From CALACW01 sp002431305 (GTDB lineage Bacteria; Bacillota; Clostridia; Oscillospirales; Acutalibacteraceae), in assembly GCA_937890355.1 (NCBI GenBank), contig CALACW010000006.1, forward strand, positions 1-31,761: 31,761 nt of DNA, given 5' to 3'. Shown here one piece after another: positions 14,412-23,411 of the stretch. Position 1 is the first letter of the stretch, and the number at the start of each line of letters is the position of its first letter. The notes beneath the pieces were generated by a model. The model had not been told where the DNA came from. It worked only from the letters and a program-made list of their open reading frames with translations, and searched no databases. Both the position numbers and the translations under genes were made by a program.

Positions 14412-16223
14412 TTATTCCTCCGTCAGCGGGATAAACATTATCTTCTCGAGTTCCTCTCTCGGCAGGAAAGGTGCGAGATCTTCGAGAGGCGCGGACACGA
14501 GCGTTCCGTCGGGCAGCTTTTTCGTCGCGGATTTAGGCTCGAATTTCTGTTGGATGTCTACAATGATTTCGCAGAACGCGTAGCCCTCGGTATTGAGCGT
14601 TTTTTCTATCGTTTCGCCGAGGTCTGCATTTTTTTCGCATTTATAATACGGAATGCCGTATGCAGGAACGAGTTTTGACATATCGGGGAAACTTAAATCG
14701 TGAGAATCATAGCCGATACCTACCAAACCGTCGTTAAAAAAGTTTTTCTGCGACTGACGGATAGAATGATATCCGCCGTTGTTTATCATGAATATTTTAA
14801 TCGGGAGCTTGTTCTGAACGATGGTCTGAAGCTCCTGTAAGTTCATCTGAATACTGCCGTCGCCCGTCACGTTTATAATGTCCTGACTGTGATCCGCGAC
14901 GCACGCGCCGATAGCGGCGGGGAGGTCGTAGCCCATGGAGGCGATTGCGGAGTTGATAATGAATCTCTGGTCTTTCTTAATAACGTATCCGTGGCTTCCG
15001 ACAACGCATGCGGAACCGTTGCCGACTACTGTTATCTGTCCCTCGTTAAGACGTGAGGACAGCTCCTTTATAAACGCGTAAACGTTGCATGGGGTGACCT
15101 GTTTATAGTGCTTTTTCTGAACTACGGGGTAATCTCTCTTCCAGTTCTGACAGCACTCAATCCATGATTCGCCCTTGAAAAGCTTATCGTCCGAAAGCTT
15201 TTTGTCAAGCTTTGAAAGAAAATCCTTAGCGTCCGCCCATATCGGCATATCGGGGTTGACGGTGGGCTTTTTAAGTTCTTCCTTATCGACGTCAACGACG
15301 ATTTTCTTCGCCGCGCGCGCCCATGTCTGATAGTTATAGCCTACCTGACGGATGCTTAATCTGCTGCCTACGGAGAGGAGGAGATCGGAGTTCTGAACCG
15401 CGAAGTTTCCGGGACGGTCGCCCATGATTCCGGCTCTGCCGACGTAGAGAGGATGCTCGTCCTCTATGCAGTCTATCGAATCCCAGCCGGTTACGACGGG
15501 AATATTGAGCTTTTCTATAACGTTTCTGAATTCGTCGAATGCGCCCGCTATGCGTATGCCGTTGCCCGCGTTGAATACGGGACGCTCCGCCTTTTTGATA
15601 AGCTCGATAATTTCGTCGAGCGTTTTATCGTCGGTTTCGGGCGGGAGAACTTCGTCGTCCTCGCCGTCGTAGGGGTAAAGGTTGTCCGTATCAACGTATG
15701 CGCCCTGAATATTGAGGGGAATATCAAGCCAGCACGGACCGGGTCTGCCCTGCTGAGATAGTTTTAAAGCCTTTTCGAGACAGTAACGGATTTTGTTTTT
15801 ATCGGTTACCATTTCGCAGTATTTCGTCATGCAGTCGACGGCTTTTGTAATGTCGAACTCCTGGTCGCCCATCGCTCTGATGCCGAGTCCCGTGCTTCTC
15901 GCGGTCGTGTCGTAGCGAACCTGACCGGATATTACGAGCATGGGAATTGAGTCGAGCCATCCGCCGACAACGCCCGTTATTGCGTTTGTTCCGCCGGGAC
16001 CCGTCGTTACGACGAGAGCGGCTATTTTGTTGTGAATTCTTGCATACGCTTCGGCTGCAATTGCGCACGCCTGCTCATGGTGCTGATAAATGCAGTGCAT
16101 GCCTTTCTGATGTCCGAATGCGTCGTTTAAGTGCATTGCTCCGCCGCCCGTTACGGTAAACGTCGTGTCAATGCCGTGATCTACGAGAAAGCCGGAAATA
16201 TAGTCCGAAACTTTTATTTTCAT
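14412..16223 (-). CDS. thiamine-diphosphate enzyme, acetolactate-synthase-like, YerE-like (603 aa)
   Basis: This is a full-length member of the acetohydroxyacid-synthase superfamily. The catalytic glutamate that activates the cofactor is E50 (YQHHEQACA). TTGPGGTN follows in the N-terminal domain, and the diphosphate/metal motif GDGSIQMN with NNGGYHSI is in the C-terminal domain. Ordinary acetolactate synthase is unlikely: the gene lies between rfbH and a sugar reductase. In yersiniose synthesis YerE uses pyruvate to add a two-carbon acetyl unit to C4 of CDP-3,6-dideoxy-4-ketoglucose, which fits this position exactly. The assignment comes from context plus family, since no motif proves the sugar acceptor. 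Confidence 0.8.
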   Translation of the reverse strand: MKIKVSDYISGFLVDHGIDTTFTVTGGGAMHLNDAFGHQKGMHCIYQHHEQACAIAAEAYARIHNKIAALVVTTGPGGTNAITGVVGGWLDSIPMLVISGQVRYDTTARSTGLGIRAMGDQEFDITKAVDCMTKYCEMVTDKNKIRYCLEKALKLSQQGRPGPCWLDIPLNIQGAYVDTDNLYPYDGEDDEVLPPETDDKTLDEIIELIKKAERPVFNAGNGIRIAGAFDEFRNVIEKLNIPVVTGWDSIDCIEDEHPLYVGRAGIMGDRPGNFAVQNSDLLLSVGSRLSIRQVGYNYQTWARAAKKIVVDVDKEELKKPTVNPDMPIWADAKDFLSKLDKKLSDDKLFKGESWIECCQNWKRDYPVVQKKHYKQVTPCNVYAFIKELSSRLNEGQITVVGNGSACVVGSHGYVIKKDQRFIINSAIASMGYDLPAAIGACVADHSQDIINVTGDGSIQMNLQELQTIVQNKLPIKIFMINNGGYHSIRQSQKNFFNDGLVGIGYDSHDLSFPDMSKLVPAYGIPYYKCEKNADLGETIEKTLNTEGYAFCEIIVDIQQKFEPKSATKKLPDGTLVSAPLEDLAPFLPREELEKIMFIPLTEE

Positions 16224-16250
16224 ATTATTGATTAACTCCGTTCCGATTTA

Positions 16251-17582
16251 TTATGCGTTTACCGCTTCGGTAATGCATTTTGCCATATAATCTATCATTT
16301 CATCTGTCATACCGGGGTAAACGCCGACCCAGAACGTATCGTTCATAATGCGGTCGGTATTCGTAAGCTCGCCGACAATTCTGTAGCCCTCGCCGGATTT
16401 TCTCATCTCGTCAAAGCAGGGATGCTTTGTGAGATTTCCCGCAAAGAGCATACGAGTCTGAACGCCGTGAGACTCGACGTATTTAACAACGTCGTTTCTG
16501 CTTACGCCGTCCTTGCAGGTTATAAGGAATCCGAACCACGACGGGCGCGAATTTTCGCATGCCTCGGGGAGAATTACCTTATCGGCAATCGGCTCGAGAG
16601 CCGCGCGGAGTCTGTTGAAGTTATGAATTCTTCTCTCTACGAATGAGGGGAATTTTTCAAGCTGTGCGCATCCGACAGCCGCCTGTAAATCGGTTGCCTT
16701 AAGGTTATATCCGAAGTGCGAATAAACGTATTTATGGTCGTAACCGAGCGGAAGCTCGCCGTACTGCTTGTCGAATCTGTGTCCGCAGAGGTTGTCCACG
16801 CCCGAGGGGCACATGCAGTCTCTGCCCCAGTCGCGTATAGAGCGCATGATTTTGTTTAAAAGAGGATCGTCCGTGTAAACGGCTCCGCCCTCGCCCATGG
16901 TCATGTGGTGCGGGGGATAGAATGACGATGTGCCGATATCTCCTATTGTGCCTGTAAATTTAGTTTCTCCGTTTATAGTGTACTGCGAGCCGAGCGCGTC
17001 GCAGTTGTCCTCCACGAGCCAAAGTCCGTGTTTGTCACAGAAAGCTTTGACCGCAGAGAGGTCGAACGGATTGCCGAGCGTGTGGGCTATCATAACGGCT
17101 TTCGTCTTGTCCGAAAGAGCGTTTTCGAGCATTGAAACGTCAATGTTGTACTGAGGTATCGTAACGTCGACGAATACCGGAACTGCGCCGTACTGAATCA
17201 TCGGCGTAACGGTTGTCGGGAATCCCGCGGCGACTGTTATTATCTCGTCGCCTCTCTTAACCTGTCTGTCGCCCAGAAGCGGAGAAGTGAGCGTTGCGAA
17301 CGCGAGAAGATTCGCGCTCGAACCCGAGTTTACGAGCGAGCAGAAGCGTACACCGAGATATTTCGCAAGGTCTTTTTCGAATTTGTCGGTATATCTGCCT
17401 GCGGTGAGCCAGAACTCCAGCGCACTGTCAACGAGATTTACGGCTTCCTTTGAATCGTAAACTCTCGAAGCGTAGGGAATTCTCTGTCCGGGTACAAACT
17501 CTTTTTTCTGATTGTGGTATTTGTCAAAATAGTCGGCTACTGCGTCGAGTATAGCCTGTTTTGCCTTTGATTGTTCGTCCAT
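16251..17582 (-). CDS. rfbH: CDP-4-keto-6-deoxyglucose 3-dehydrase, E1 / RfbH (443 aa)
   Basis: This aspartate-aminotransferase-fold enzyme with PMP and an iron-sulphur cluster removes the C3 hydroxyl in 3,6-dideoxyhexose synthesis. Diagnostic features are His in place of the Schiff-base Lys (FYPPHHMTMGEGG, H225-H226) and the cysteine set C194, C256, C258, C266; the CX1CX7C part is exact. The spacing from the first cysteine is 61 residues, a few more than I recall for the Yersinia enzyme. AGAGGT precedes the ATG. The electron-donating reductase partner (E3, RfbI/DdhD) is not in this window. The gene follows rfbG by 39 bases. Confidence 0.9.
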   Translation of the reverse strand: MDEQSKAKQAILDAVADYFDKYHNQKKEFVPGQRIPYASRVYDSKEAVNLVDSALEFWLTAGRYTDKFEKDLAKYLGVRFCSLVNSGSSANLLAFATLTSPLLGDRQVKRGDEIITVAAGFPTTVTPMIQYGAVPVFVDVTIPQYNIDVSMLENALSDKTKAVMIAHTLGNPFDLSAVKAFCDKHGLWLVEDNCDALGSQYTINGETKFTGTIGDIGTSSFYPPHHMTMGEGGAVYTDDPLLNKIMRSIRDWGRDCMCPSGVDNLCGHRFDKQYGELPLGYDHKYVYSHFGYNLKATDLQAAVGCAQLEKFPSFVERRIHNFNRLRAALEPIADKVILPEACENSRPSWFGFLITCKDGVSRNDVVKYVESHGVQTRMLFAGNLTKHPCFDEMRKSGEGYRIVGELTNTDRIMNDTFWVGVYPGMTDEMIDYMAKCITEAVNA

Positions 17583-17621
17583 GTTATACCTCTTTATATA
17601 ATGAAAATAATATATTAATAT

Positions 17622-18674
17622 TTATAATCCGAAAAATTCGGTGATCTGCTTATCGAGCATAGACGGGACGTCGCCGTCCGAAGCCCATACCTTAGTCCAT
17701 TCGACGGTTTTTTCGACAGCCTGTTTTGCGCTCCATACGGGAGACCAGCCGAAAGTTGTTTTAAGAAGCGAGCAGTCGAGTTTTAAAAAATTTGCCTCGT
17801 GAGGACCGTCTTTTTTAAGACATTTGAACGTCTGTCCGTTTCCCCAGGATTCGCAGAATATCGCCGCAAGTTCGCCCGTCGTAAGACAGTCGGAGTCGTT
17901 GGGGCCTACGTTGTAATAGCCCTGAAGCGATTTATCCTCATACTGTCTCTCGGCAATCATAAGATATGCGTTGAGCGGTTCGAGAACATGCTGATACGGA
18001 CGGGTCGAATTAGGATTTCTTACGATAATATCCTCGCCCTTAACGGCTGCGCGTACGCAGTCGGGGATTATTCTGTTGTCCGCAAAATCTCCGCCGCCGA
18101 TAACATTGCCGGCTCTCGCGGTGGAAACCGCAATGCCCATGGAATCTAAGAACGAGCTTTTATAGCTGTGCGTTACAAGCTCGGAGCATGACTTAGAATT
18201 TGAATACGGGTCGTAGCCGTCGAGAGGCTCGTTTTCCCTGTAGCCCCAGCACCATTCGTTGTTTTTATAAACCTTATCGGTCGTTACGTTTAAAACGGAT
18301 TTAACGTTCTTAGAAAGCCTTACGCATTCGAGAATGTTTACGGTGCCCATGACGTTTGTTTCATATGTGTATTTAGGCTGTTCGTACGACGTAATGACGA
18401 TAGGCTGTGCCGCGAGATGGAAAACTATCTCGGGATCGCACTTGTCGAACGCCTTTTTCATCGCGTCGAAATCGCGTACGTCGCCTATTACGGAATTAAT
18501 TTTACTTTCAACGCCCGAAATCGAGAAAAGATTGGGGTCGGTCGGGGGCGTCAGGGAGTAGCCGGTGACTTCGGCTCCCGCCTTAACGAGGATCGCCGTA
18601 AGCCAGCTTCCCTTGAATCCCGTATGACCGGTTATGAATACTCTTTTTCCTTTATAGAAGCTAAGATCTGCCAT
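17622..18674 (-). CDS. rfbG: CDP-glucose 4,6-dehydratase (350 aa)
   Basis: This extended short-chain dehydrogenase converts CDP-glucose to CDP-4-keto-6-deoxyglucose using tightly bound NAD. The motifs are GHTGFKG (16-22), TTDK (131-134) and Y157-SNS-K161. GHTGFKGSWL and the WCWGYREN stretch are characteristic of CDP-glucose rather than dTDP-glucose dehydratases. The gene starts 12 bases after rfbF with an AGAGGAAG site. It is step two of the CDP-sugar route in this operon. Confidence 0.92.
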   Translation of the reverse strand: MADLSFYKGKRVFITGHTGFKGSWLTAILVKAGAEVTGYSLTPPTDPNLFSISGVESKINSVIGDVRDFDAMKKAFDKCDPEIVFHLAAQPIVITSYEQPKYTYETNVMGTVNILECVRLSKNVKSVLNVTTDKVYKNNEWCWGYRENEPLDGYDPYSNSKSCSELVTHSYKSSFLDSMGIAVSTARAGNVIGGGDFADNRIIPDCVRAAVKGEDIIVRNPNSTRPYQHVLEPLNAYLMIAERQYEDKSLQGYYNVGPNDSDCLTTGELAAIFCESWGNGQTFKCLKKDGPHEANFLKLDCSLLKTTFGWSPVWSAKQAVEKTVEWTKVWASDGDVPSMLDKQITEFFGL

Positions 18675-18686
18675 ATATTCTTCCTC

Positions 18687-19472
18687 TTAATTTGTTTCTT
18701 CCCAAACTTTCCAGGGAGCCTCGCCCGAAGCCCAGAGCTTTTCGAGCTTCTGCTTGTCTCTTAACGTGTCCATGCACTGCCAGAAACCGTCGTGCGGGTA
18801 AGCCATAAGTTCACCCATCTGCGCGCAGTGCTCGAGCGGATATTTTTCGAATACGGTGTCGTCGCCCTCGATAAAGTCGAATATCTCGGGATTGAGAACC
18901 ATAAATCCGCCGTTGATGCATCCGCCGTCCTGTTGTGTTTTCTCTCTGAATTCGGTTATCTGCGAGTTTTCGCCTATATTAAGAACGCCGAAACGCGCCG
19001 TGAGCTTAATTGAGGTAAGCGTGGCAATCTTGCCGTGCTCTTTGTGGAAATCAAGAAGAGCGGGGATGTCGACGTTTGAAACGCCGTCGCCGTATGTAAG
19101 GAAGAACGGCTCGTCTCCTATATAATCCTTAACTCTCTTGACTCTGCCTCCGGTCATCGTGTTAAGTCCCGTATCAACGAGCGTAACCTTCCACGGCTCG
19201 GAGAAATTCGAGTGAACGGTCATCTTTCCGCCGTCGGTGAAGTCGAACGTGATATCGCTTCTGTGCAGGAAATAGTCGGCGAAAAATTCCTTTATAACGT
19301 GCTGTTTGTATCCGCAGCATATAACGAAATCGTTATATCCGTAATGCGAATAGAGTTTCATGATGTGCCAGAGTATCGGCATGTCGCCTATCTGAATCAT
19401 GGGTTTTGGGATAAGGTGGCTTTCTTCGCTGATTCTTGTGCCGAAACCTCCGGCTAAAATTACAACTTTCAT
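18687..19472 (-). CDS. rfbF: glucose-1-phosphate cytidylyltransferase (261 aa)
   Basis: This nucleotidyltransferase makes CDP-glucose from CTP and glucose-1-phosphate, the entry step of 3,6-dideoxyhexose synthesis. The N-terminal signature AGGFGTR (7-13) and the PKPM lysine (K23) are present, and the length fits RfbF/DdhA well. An AAAGGAC site precedes the ATG. It lies 15 bases after the YfhO-like gene and leads the block rfbF-rfbG-rfbH in pathway order. Confidence 0.92.
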   Translation of the reverse strand: MKVVILAGGFGTRISEESHLIPKPMIQIGDMPILWHIMKLYSHYGYNDFVICCGYKQHVIKEFFADYFLHRSDITFDFTDGGKMTVHSNFSEPWKVTLVDTGLNTMTGGRVKRVKDYIGDEPFFLTYGDGVSNVDIPALLDFHKEHGKIATLTSIKLTARFGVLNIGENSQITEFREKTQQDGGCINGGFMVLNPEIFDFIEGDDTVFEKYPLEHCAQMGELMAYPHDGFWQCMDTLRDKQKLEKLWASGEAPWKVWEETN

Positions 19473-19487
19473 ATTGAGCGTCCTTTC

Positions 19488-22220
19488 TTACAGAATGTAA
19501 TTGTAAAGTATGGAGCATATCGCGCACGCGCCGTACATTATCGCATATACTTCGATCATGCCGATATAATATATTTTTTCGAATATTCTTAAAAACGCGT
19601 TGTCCTTGTCGTTCGGTATCGGCTTAAACTTCTTTATTATAAGAAGAATAATGAATACCGCAAGAGAAATAAGACTGATTACCGCGCCTGTTTTAAGACC
19701 GTGGGGGAGGAACGTAAGCTCGACGGTGTTTTCGCCCTTTTCGAGTTTTACCGCAATGAAACTTCCCATAGCGTAGTTAAGTTCTGTTTCTTTTCCGTTG
19801 ACCTTGCACGTCCAGCCGGGATCGTCGTTGACGGGCAGGAACAGATATTCTCCGTCGGAATCCGCCGTTGCCTTTGCCGTAAGACTCTTAGCTCCCGTTG
19901 TAACGTCCGCGTGCGGATGTTCTTTTTCACAAAGCTCGCCTAGCTTCGTGTAGTCCGCCTGACCCGACGTAAGTTTTATCCATCCGCCGATATCTTTCCA
20001 CTGACCGACCGTTACCGTCAATTCCTCGTCCTCGAATACTCCGAGGTCGAGCATACCATTATAGAAGTTATTGGGGTATCTGTAGTTTGCCTTGGCGCCG
20101 AAGTATGTAAGGTCAAGAGTTTTGCCGTTTAAAGAAATCTGAAGGCTTCCGTTTGAAATCTTTCTGCCCTTTTCCGTTTCGACATTTAAATAAACGTGGC
20201 GTTTGCCCTCGACATTTATATTCATCTCGTAAATCGCGCCGTCTTCGGATTCGGTTGAAAACGTCTTTTCGTCCGTTGTTATCAGGTCGCCGTTTCCGCC
20301 GAGCGCTCTGAACAGTTCGTTTGTCGAAACAAACGGGTCGTCGTTTTCGACAATATCCGTATTTATGAAATCTTCGTTTACGATAAGTCCGACGGGAAGC
20401 GTGTAGTTATACGAATAGAGTTTTGAATCTCCGACATCATACATATAAGTATATTCGCTCGTATCAAGGTCTTTTTTCGAGAACGCGTATTTAATATTGA
20501 GAAGTGCGTCCGAAAGTAAAGTTCCCGAGTTGTCAAGCACTCGCGTATAGACCTGAGAGTAGCCCAGCGCCCTCATTGACGTTGTAAGATCCTCGGAAAC
20601 GAGGTGCGTAAAGTTGGACATTGCCGGGAATTTAAAGAACATCGGGTAGTTGCTGTTTAAATATGTGTCCGCATCCTTTATTCTCGTAAGATTATCGTTT
20701 TCGAGTTTCAAATCTTCGGCTATTGCGTTCGCCCTGTCGACGAATGTAAGCGAGTACATCGGAAGGACGTTTTCTTTATCCGAATTTGTGCCGATTGATA
20801 CATCCGCGCACATTCCGGTTTCCGCAATCATGAAGAGAGATACAAGAACATATCCGATTTTCTTATTCTTAATCGTGAGTGCGAATACGTAAGAAATCAG
20901 CATCAGGAAAAACGCTATTGAGATGAACATTCCGGCATTTTCCGTAAAGATATATCGGTATGTAAGACCTTCGACCGTTTCCTTATGCTCGTACGCCTTT
21001 AAGTACATCAGTACGACTCCCGCGGCGCCCGAGACGACGGATATTATTACGGGAATGACCGTTTTTTTGCCCGAGAAAAATTCTATCGCCGAGCCCGAGT
21101 GCAGACAGTAAGCCGCCGCGCATACGAGTACGAATGAGAGCATATAGAGATATCTCAGAGGGAATCCGACATATGAGCCGACGTGCCATATAAGATTTAT
21201 GTTCTCAAACAGCGCCGGAAGCAGAAGCACGAGAAGGCTCAGGGTAAAGAAAAGCGACTTCTTTTTGTTCTGAGAAAAGTTTACGAGCAGTACTATGAAC
21301 ATTGCCCATAAAACCGCGCTGCCGACAAACAAAAGCGCATATTTTACATTGGGATAGTTGTTTGACGTTTTGAGAATTTTTAAGAGAGTATCAAGCGTCG
21401 TATCTTCGCTTTTTATCGAATATCTCGTTGAACCGAGCATATAGTAAATGGTGGGAACGGTTATGACCGCCGACATCGCGAGCGAAAGAACGCTTGAGAA
21501 TCCGAATCTTACAATTGCGGTTTTGCGCGTTTCCTTCGGCTGAATGAACATCATGTACAGTCCGCCGACGAGAAGCAGGAAGAGGAACAGCATGTACGCG
21601 ATGTACAGCGAGAGCGTCAGCGAGTACGTAAGAATGAGAACGTACGGCCACCATTTGCCCGTGTCGCACATGTACATGAATGCCAGTACGATAAACGGAA
21701 GCATGAACGCAGCGTCAATCCAGCCCATATTGGTATAGTAAATGATGATAAACGAGCTCAGTGCATAGCACAGCGAGAGGAAAACCTGCCAGAACGACGG
21801 GATTTTAAACTTCTTACGCAGGAAAAAAAGCATGCTCTCCGCCGCCGCAACGATTTTAAAAATAAGCAGAAATGAAATTCCGTTGACGATGCCGTCCCTT
21901 GGAACAATGAGACTGAAGATTATTTCCCACGGCTTTAAAATGTAGAAACCGGTCGTGAGTATCTGCGCGCCCGCCGCGGTTTCCCAGTTGAACATCAGCG
22001 ACATTTTTCCGCCGCTTCTCAGGTAATCCCAAAAATATGTATAGTTAGAAATTGTCTGCTGAACCATGTCGTCGCATACGACGCTGCCCGAGCCGAACGG
22101 GAAAATCCCATTTACCGCATAGATAACTAGCATGAAAACAACGGCGAACAGTCCCGCCGCAGCATACGGCGCGGCCGCGCGCAGCGACGCTTTTTTATCC
22201 TTTTGAGCCAAATACGACAC
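19488..22220 (-). CDS. YfhO-family membrane glycosyltransferase (910 aa)
   Basis: This is a large GT-C-type membrane protein with a membrane segment near residues 18-40, a first outer loop containing CDDMVQQ, many further helices, an extracytoplasmic domain of roughly 300 residues and C-terminal helices. The late motif GWTCKVNGKE with LEKGENTVELTF is typical of YfhO. In Bacillus and Listeria, YfhO-type proteins move a sugar from undecaprenyl phosphate to teichoic acid outside the membrane, working with a CsbB-type enzyme (family knowledge). The start appears to be GTG at 22220 with a poor ribosome site; a TTG a few codons later is an alternative. It is first in the operon that ends with the CsbB-like gene. 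Confidence 0.85.
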   Translation of the reverse strand: MSYLAQKDKKASLRAAAPYAAAGLFAVVFMLVIYAVNGIFPFGSGSVVCDDMVQQTISNYTYFWDYLRSGGKMSLMFNWETAAGAQILTTGFYILKPWEIIFSLIVPRDGIVNGISFLLIFKIVAAAESMLFFLRKKFKIPSFWQVFLSLCYALSSFIIIYYTNMGWIDAAFMLPFIVLAFMYMCDTGKWWPYVLILTYSLTLSLYIAYMLFLFLLLVGGLYMMFIQPKETRKTAIVRFGFSSVLSLAMSAVITVPTIYYMLGSTRYSIKSEDTTLDTLLKILKTSNNYPNVKYALLFVGSAVLWAMFIVLLVNFSQNKKKSLFFTLSLLVLLLPALFENINLIWHVGSYVGFPLRYLYMLSFVLVCAAAYCLHSGSAIEFFSGKKTVIPVIISVVSGAAGVVLMYLKAYEHKETVEGLTYRYIFTENAGMFISIAFFLMLISYVFALTIKNKKIGYVLVSLFMIAETGMCADVSIGTNSDKENVLPMYSLTFVDRANAIAEDLKLENDNLTRIKDADTYLNSNYPMFFKFPAMSNFTHLVSEDLTTSMRALGYSQVYTRVLDNSGTLLSDALLNIKYAFSKKDLDTSEYTYMYDVGDSKLYSYNYTLPVGLIVNEDFINTDIVENDDPFVSTNELFRALGGNGDLITTDEKTFSTESEDGAIYEMNINVEGKRHVYLNVETEKGRKISNGSLQISLNGKTLDLTYFGAKANYRYPNNFYNGMLDLGVFEDEELTVTVGQWKDIGGWIKLTSGQADYTKLGELCEKEHPHADVTTGAKSLTAKATADSDGEYLFLPVNDDPGWTCKVNGKETELNYAMGSFIAVKLEKGENTVELTFLPHGLKTGAVISLISLAVFIILLIIKKFKPIPNDKDNAFLRIFEKIYYIGMIEVYAIMYGACAICSILYNYIL

Positions 22221-22265
22221 CCCGATTTAATTAAAATTTAATAATATACATATTAAAACAATGTA

Positions 22266-22294
22266 AGTTTATCACATAATTATCTTTTAGTCAA
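22266..22294 (-). promoter_or_regulatory. promoter of the yfhO-rfb operon
   Basis: -35 TTGACT (22294-22289), a 17-bp spacer and -10 TAAACT (22271-22266) on the minus strand. Just upstream of the -35 lie two GTTAC direct repeats 11 bp apart (22300-22304 and 22311-22315, + strand), a possible activator site. Confidence 0.65.
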
Positions 22295-22320
22295 GAAAGG
22301 TTACTGTTCTGTTACTTTTT

Positions 22321-22367
22321 TCGTCAAAAATAAATGAAAAAAATCGTACTTGTAATTTTTTTGACGA
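22321..22367. promoter_or_regulatory. inverted repeat in the divergent promoter region
   Basis: TCGTCAAAAA (22321-22330) and TTTTTGACGA (22358-22367) are perfect 10-base inverted arms around 27 bases that include the plus-strand -35 box. It is a candidate regulator site controlling the surface-polymer genes. Confidence 0.45.
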
Positions 22368-22378
22368 TATGCTATATT
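22350..22378 (+). promoter_or_regulatory. promoter of the plus-strand surface-polymer genes
   Basis: -35 TTGTAA (22350-22355), a 17-bp spacer and -10 TATATT (22373-22378), about 30 bases before the first glycosyltransferase start. Confidence 0.6.
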
Positions 22379-22406
22379 AAAAAATGAAAAACAGGAGGGA
22401 TAACTT

Positions 22407-23411
22407 TTGATAAGCGTTATTATACCGATTTATAATACGAAGGATTATCTTGACGCATGCGTCGGCAGCGTAATCAATCAGACGTACCGCGATCTAGAGA
22501 TAATACTCGTCGACGACGGTTCAACCGACGGAAGTGAGAAAATGTGCGACGAGTATGCTCAAAAGGATTCAAGGATAAAAGTCATACATAAGAAAAACGG
22601 GGGGCTGTCCGACGCGAGAAACGCGGGTATCGATAAAGCCGAGGGTGAGTATTTATTTTTTATCGACAGCGATGATACGATTGAAAAGGACTGTATAGAG
22701 GTTCTTTATGATCTCATTGTTTCGACCGATTCCGACATGTCGCTGGGTGAGGTTTATTATGTCGACGAAAACGACGAACCGATTGAAAAACACAACAGAA
22801 CGTCTCCGGTCATCGACGAGGTCGTCACTCCGAGAGAATATATCGAGAAACTCATACTGCCGACGTCGAATTTTTACTGCGAAGCGTGGGGTAAAATATT
22901 CAAAAAATCGCTTTTTGATTCGATCCGCTTTCCTGTCGGACGTATTCACGAGGACGAGGCGGTAATACATGAATTAGCTTATAACTGCAAACGAATCGCG
23001 ATTGTAAAACGTCATTTTTATCATTATTTCAAACGCGGAGAGGGGATCACCGCACAGCCGTTTTCTAAGAAAAGCATAGACAGAAATCAGGCTTTTTACG
23101 AAAGATGCAAGTTCCTTTACGAACACGGAATGGAGGATCTTGCGTGCGAATTCGCGCTAAAACAGCTTGAATTATCCTATTTCCTTGTCAGAAAAGCCGT
23201 AAGGCTCGGCGTCTTTGATAAAGAAATAGGCAAAAGGCTGACCAAATATTTCAGATATGAGTATAAAATCTGCAAAAATACAAATTTTCCGAAAGACGAT
23301 ACAGGTTTTAGATTTATAATAATTTGGCAGTCCATATCTGTTAATTCTTACGCATGGTATTTTAAAAAATTTGGGCTGAAAAAAGAAAAACAGGCGGAGG
23401 CACGGCAATGA
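22407..23411 (+). CDS. GT2 glycosyltransferase (334 aa)
   Basis: This is a GT-A-fold family 2 glycosyltransferase that transfers a sugar from a nucleotide donor. It starts ISVIIPIYN, with VDDGSTDGS and the metal-binding FIDSDD in the first 100 residues, and the C-terminal half is helical and family-specific. The start codon is TTG at 22407, 7 bases after AGGAGGG (22393-22399). Its stop overlaps the next gene by 4 bases (ATGA), so the two transferases are coupled. The C-terminal stretch KRLTKYFRYEYKICKN matches the remnant at 28592-28895. Donor and acceptor are unknown; context suggests cell-wall polymer assembly in the cytoplasm. Confidence 0.88.
   Translation: MISVIIPIYNTKDYLDACVGSVINQTYRDLEIILVDDGSTDGSEKMCDEYAQKDSRIKVIHKKNGGLSDARNAGIDKAEGEYLFFIDSDDTIEKDCIEVLYDLIVSTDSDMSLGEVYYVDENDEPIEKHNRTSPVIDEVVTPREYIEKLILPTSNFYCEAWGKIFKKSLFDSIRFPVGRIHEDEAVIHELAYNCKRIAIVKRHFYHYFKRGEGITAQPFSKKSIDRNQAFYERCKFLYEHGMEDLACEFALKQLELSYFLVRKAVRLGVFDKEIGKRLTKYFRYEYKICKNTNFPKDDTGFRFIIIWQSISVNSYAWYFKKFGLKKEKQAEARQ

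Noticed and set aside
14412..16223. Housekeeping acetolactate synthase (ilvB) for branched-chain amino acids
   Set aside because: No small subunit or other ilv genes are nearby, and the gene is embedded between CDP-sugar enzymes, which fits a YerE-like role better.
22321..22367. Inverted repeat flanking part of a promoter, considered as an invertible switch
   Set aside because: The arms are 10 bp and only 27 bp apart, far shorter than known recombinase-driven invertible promoters; an operator is more likely.
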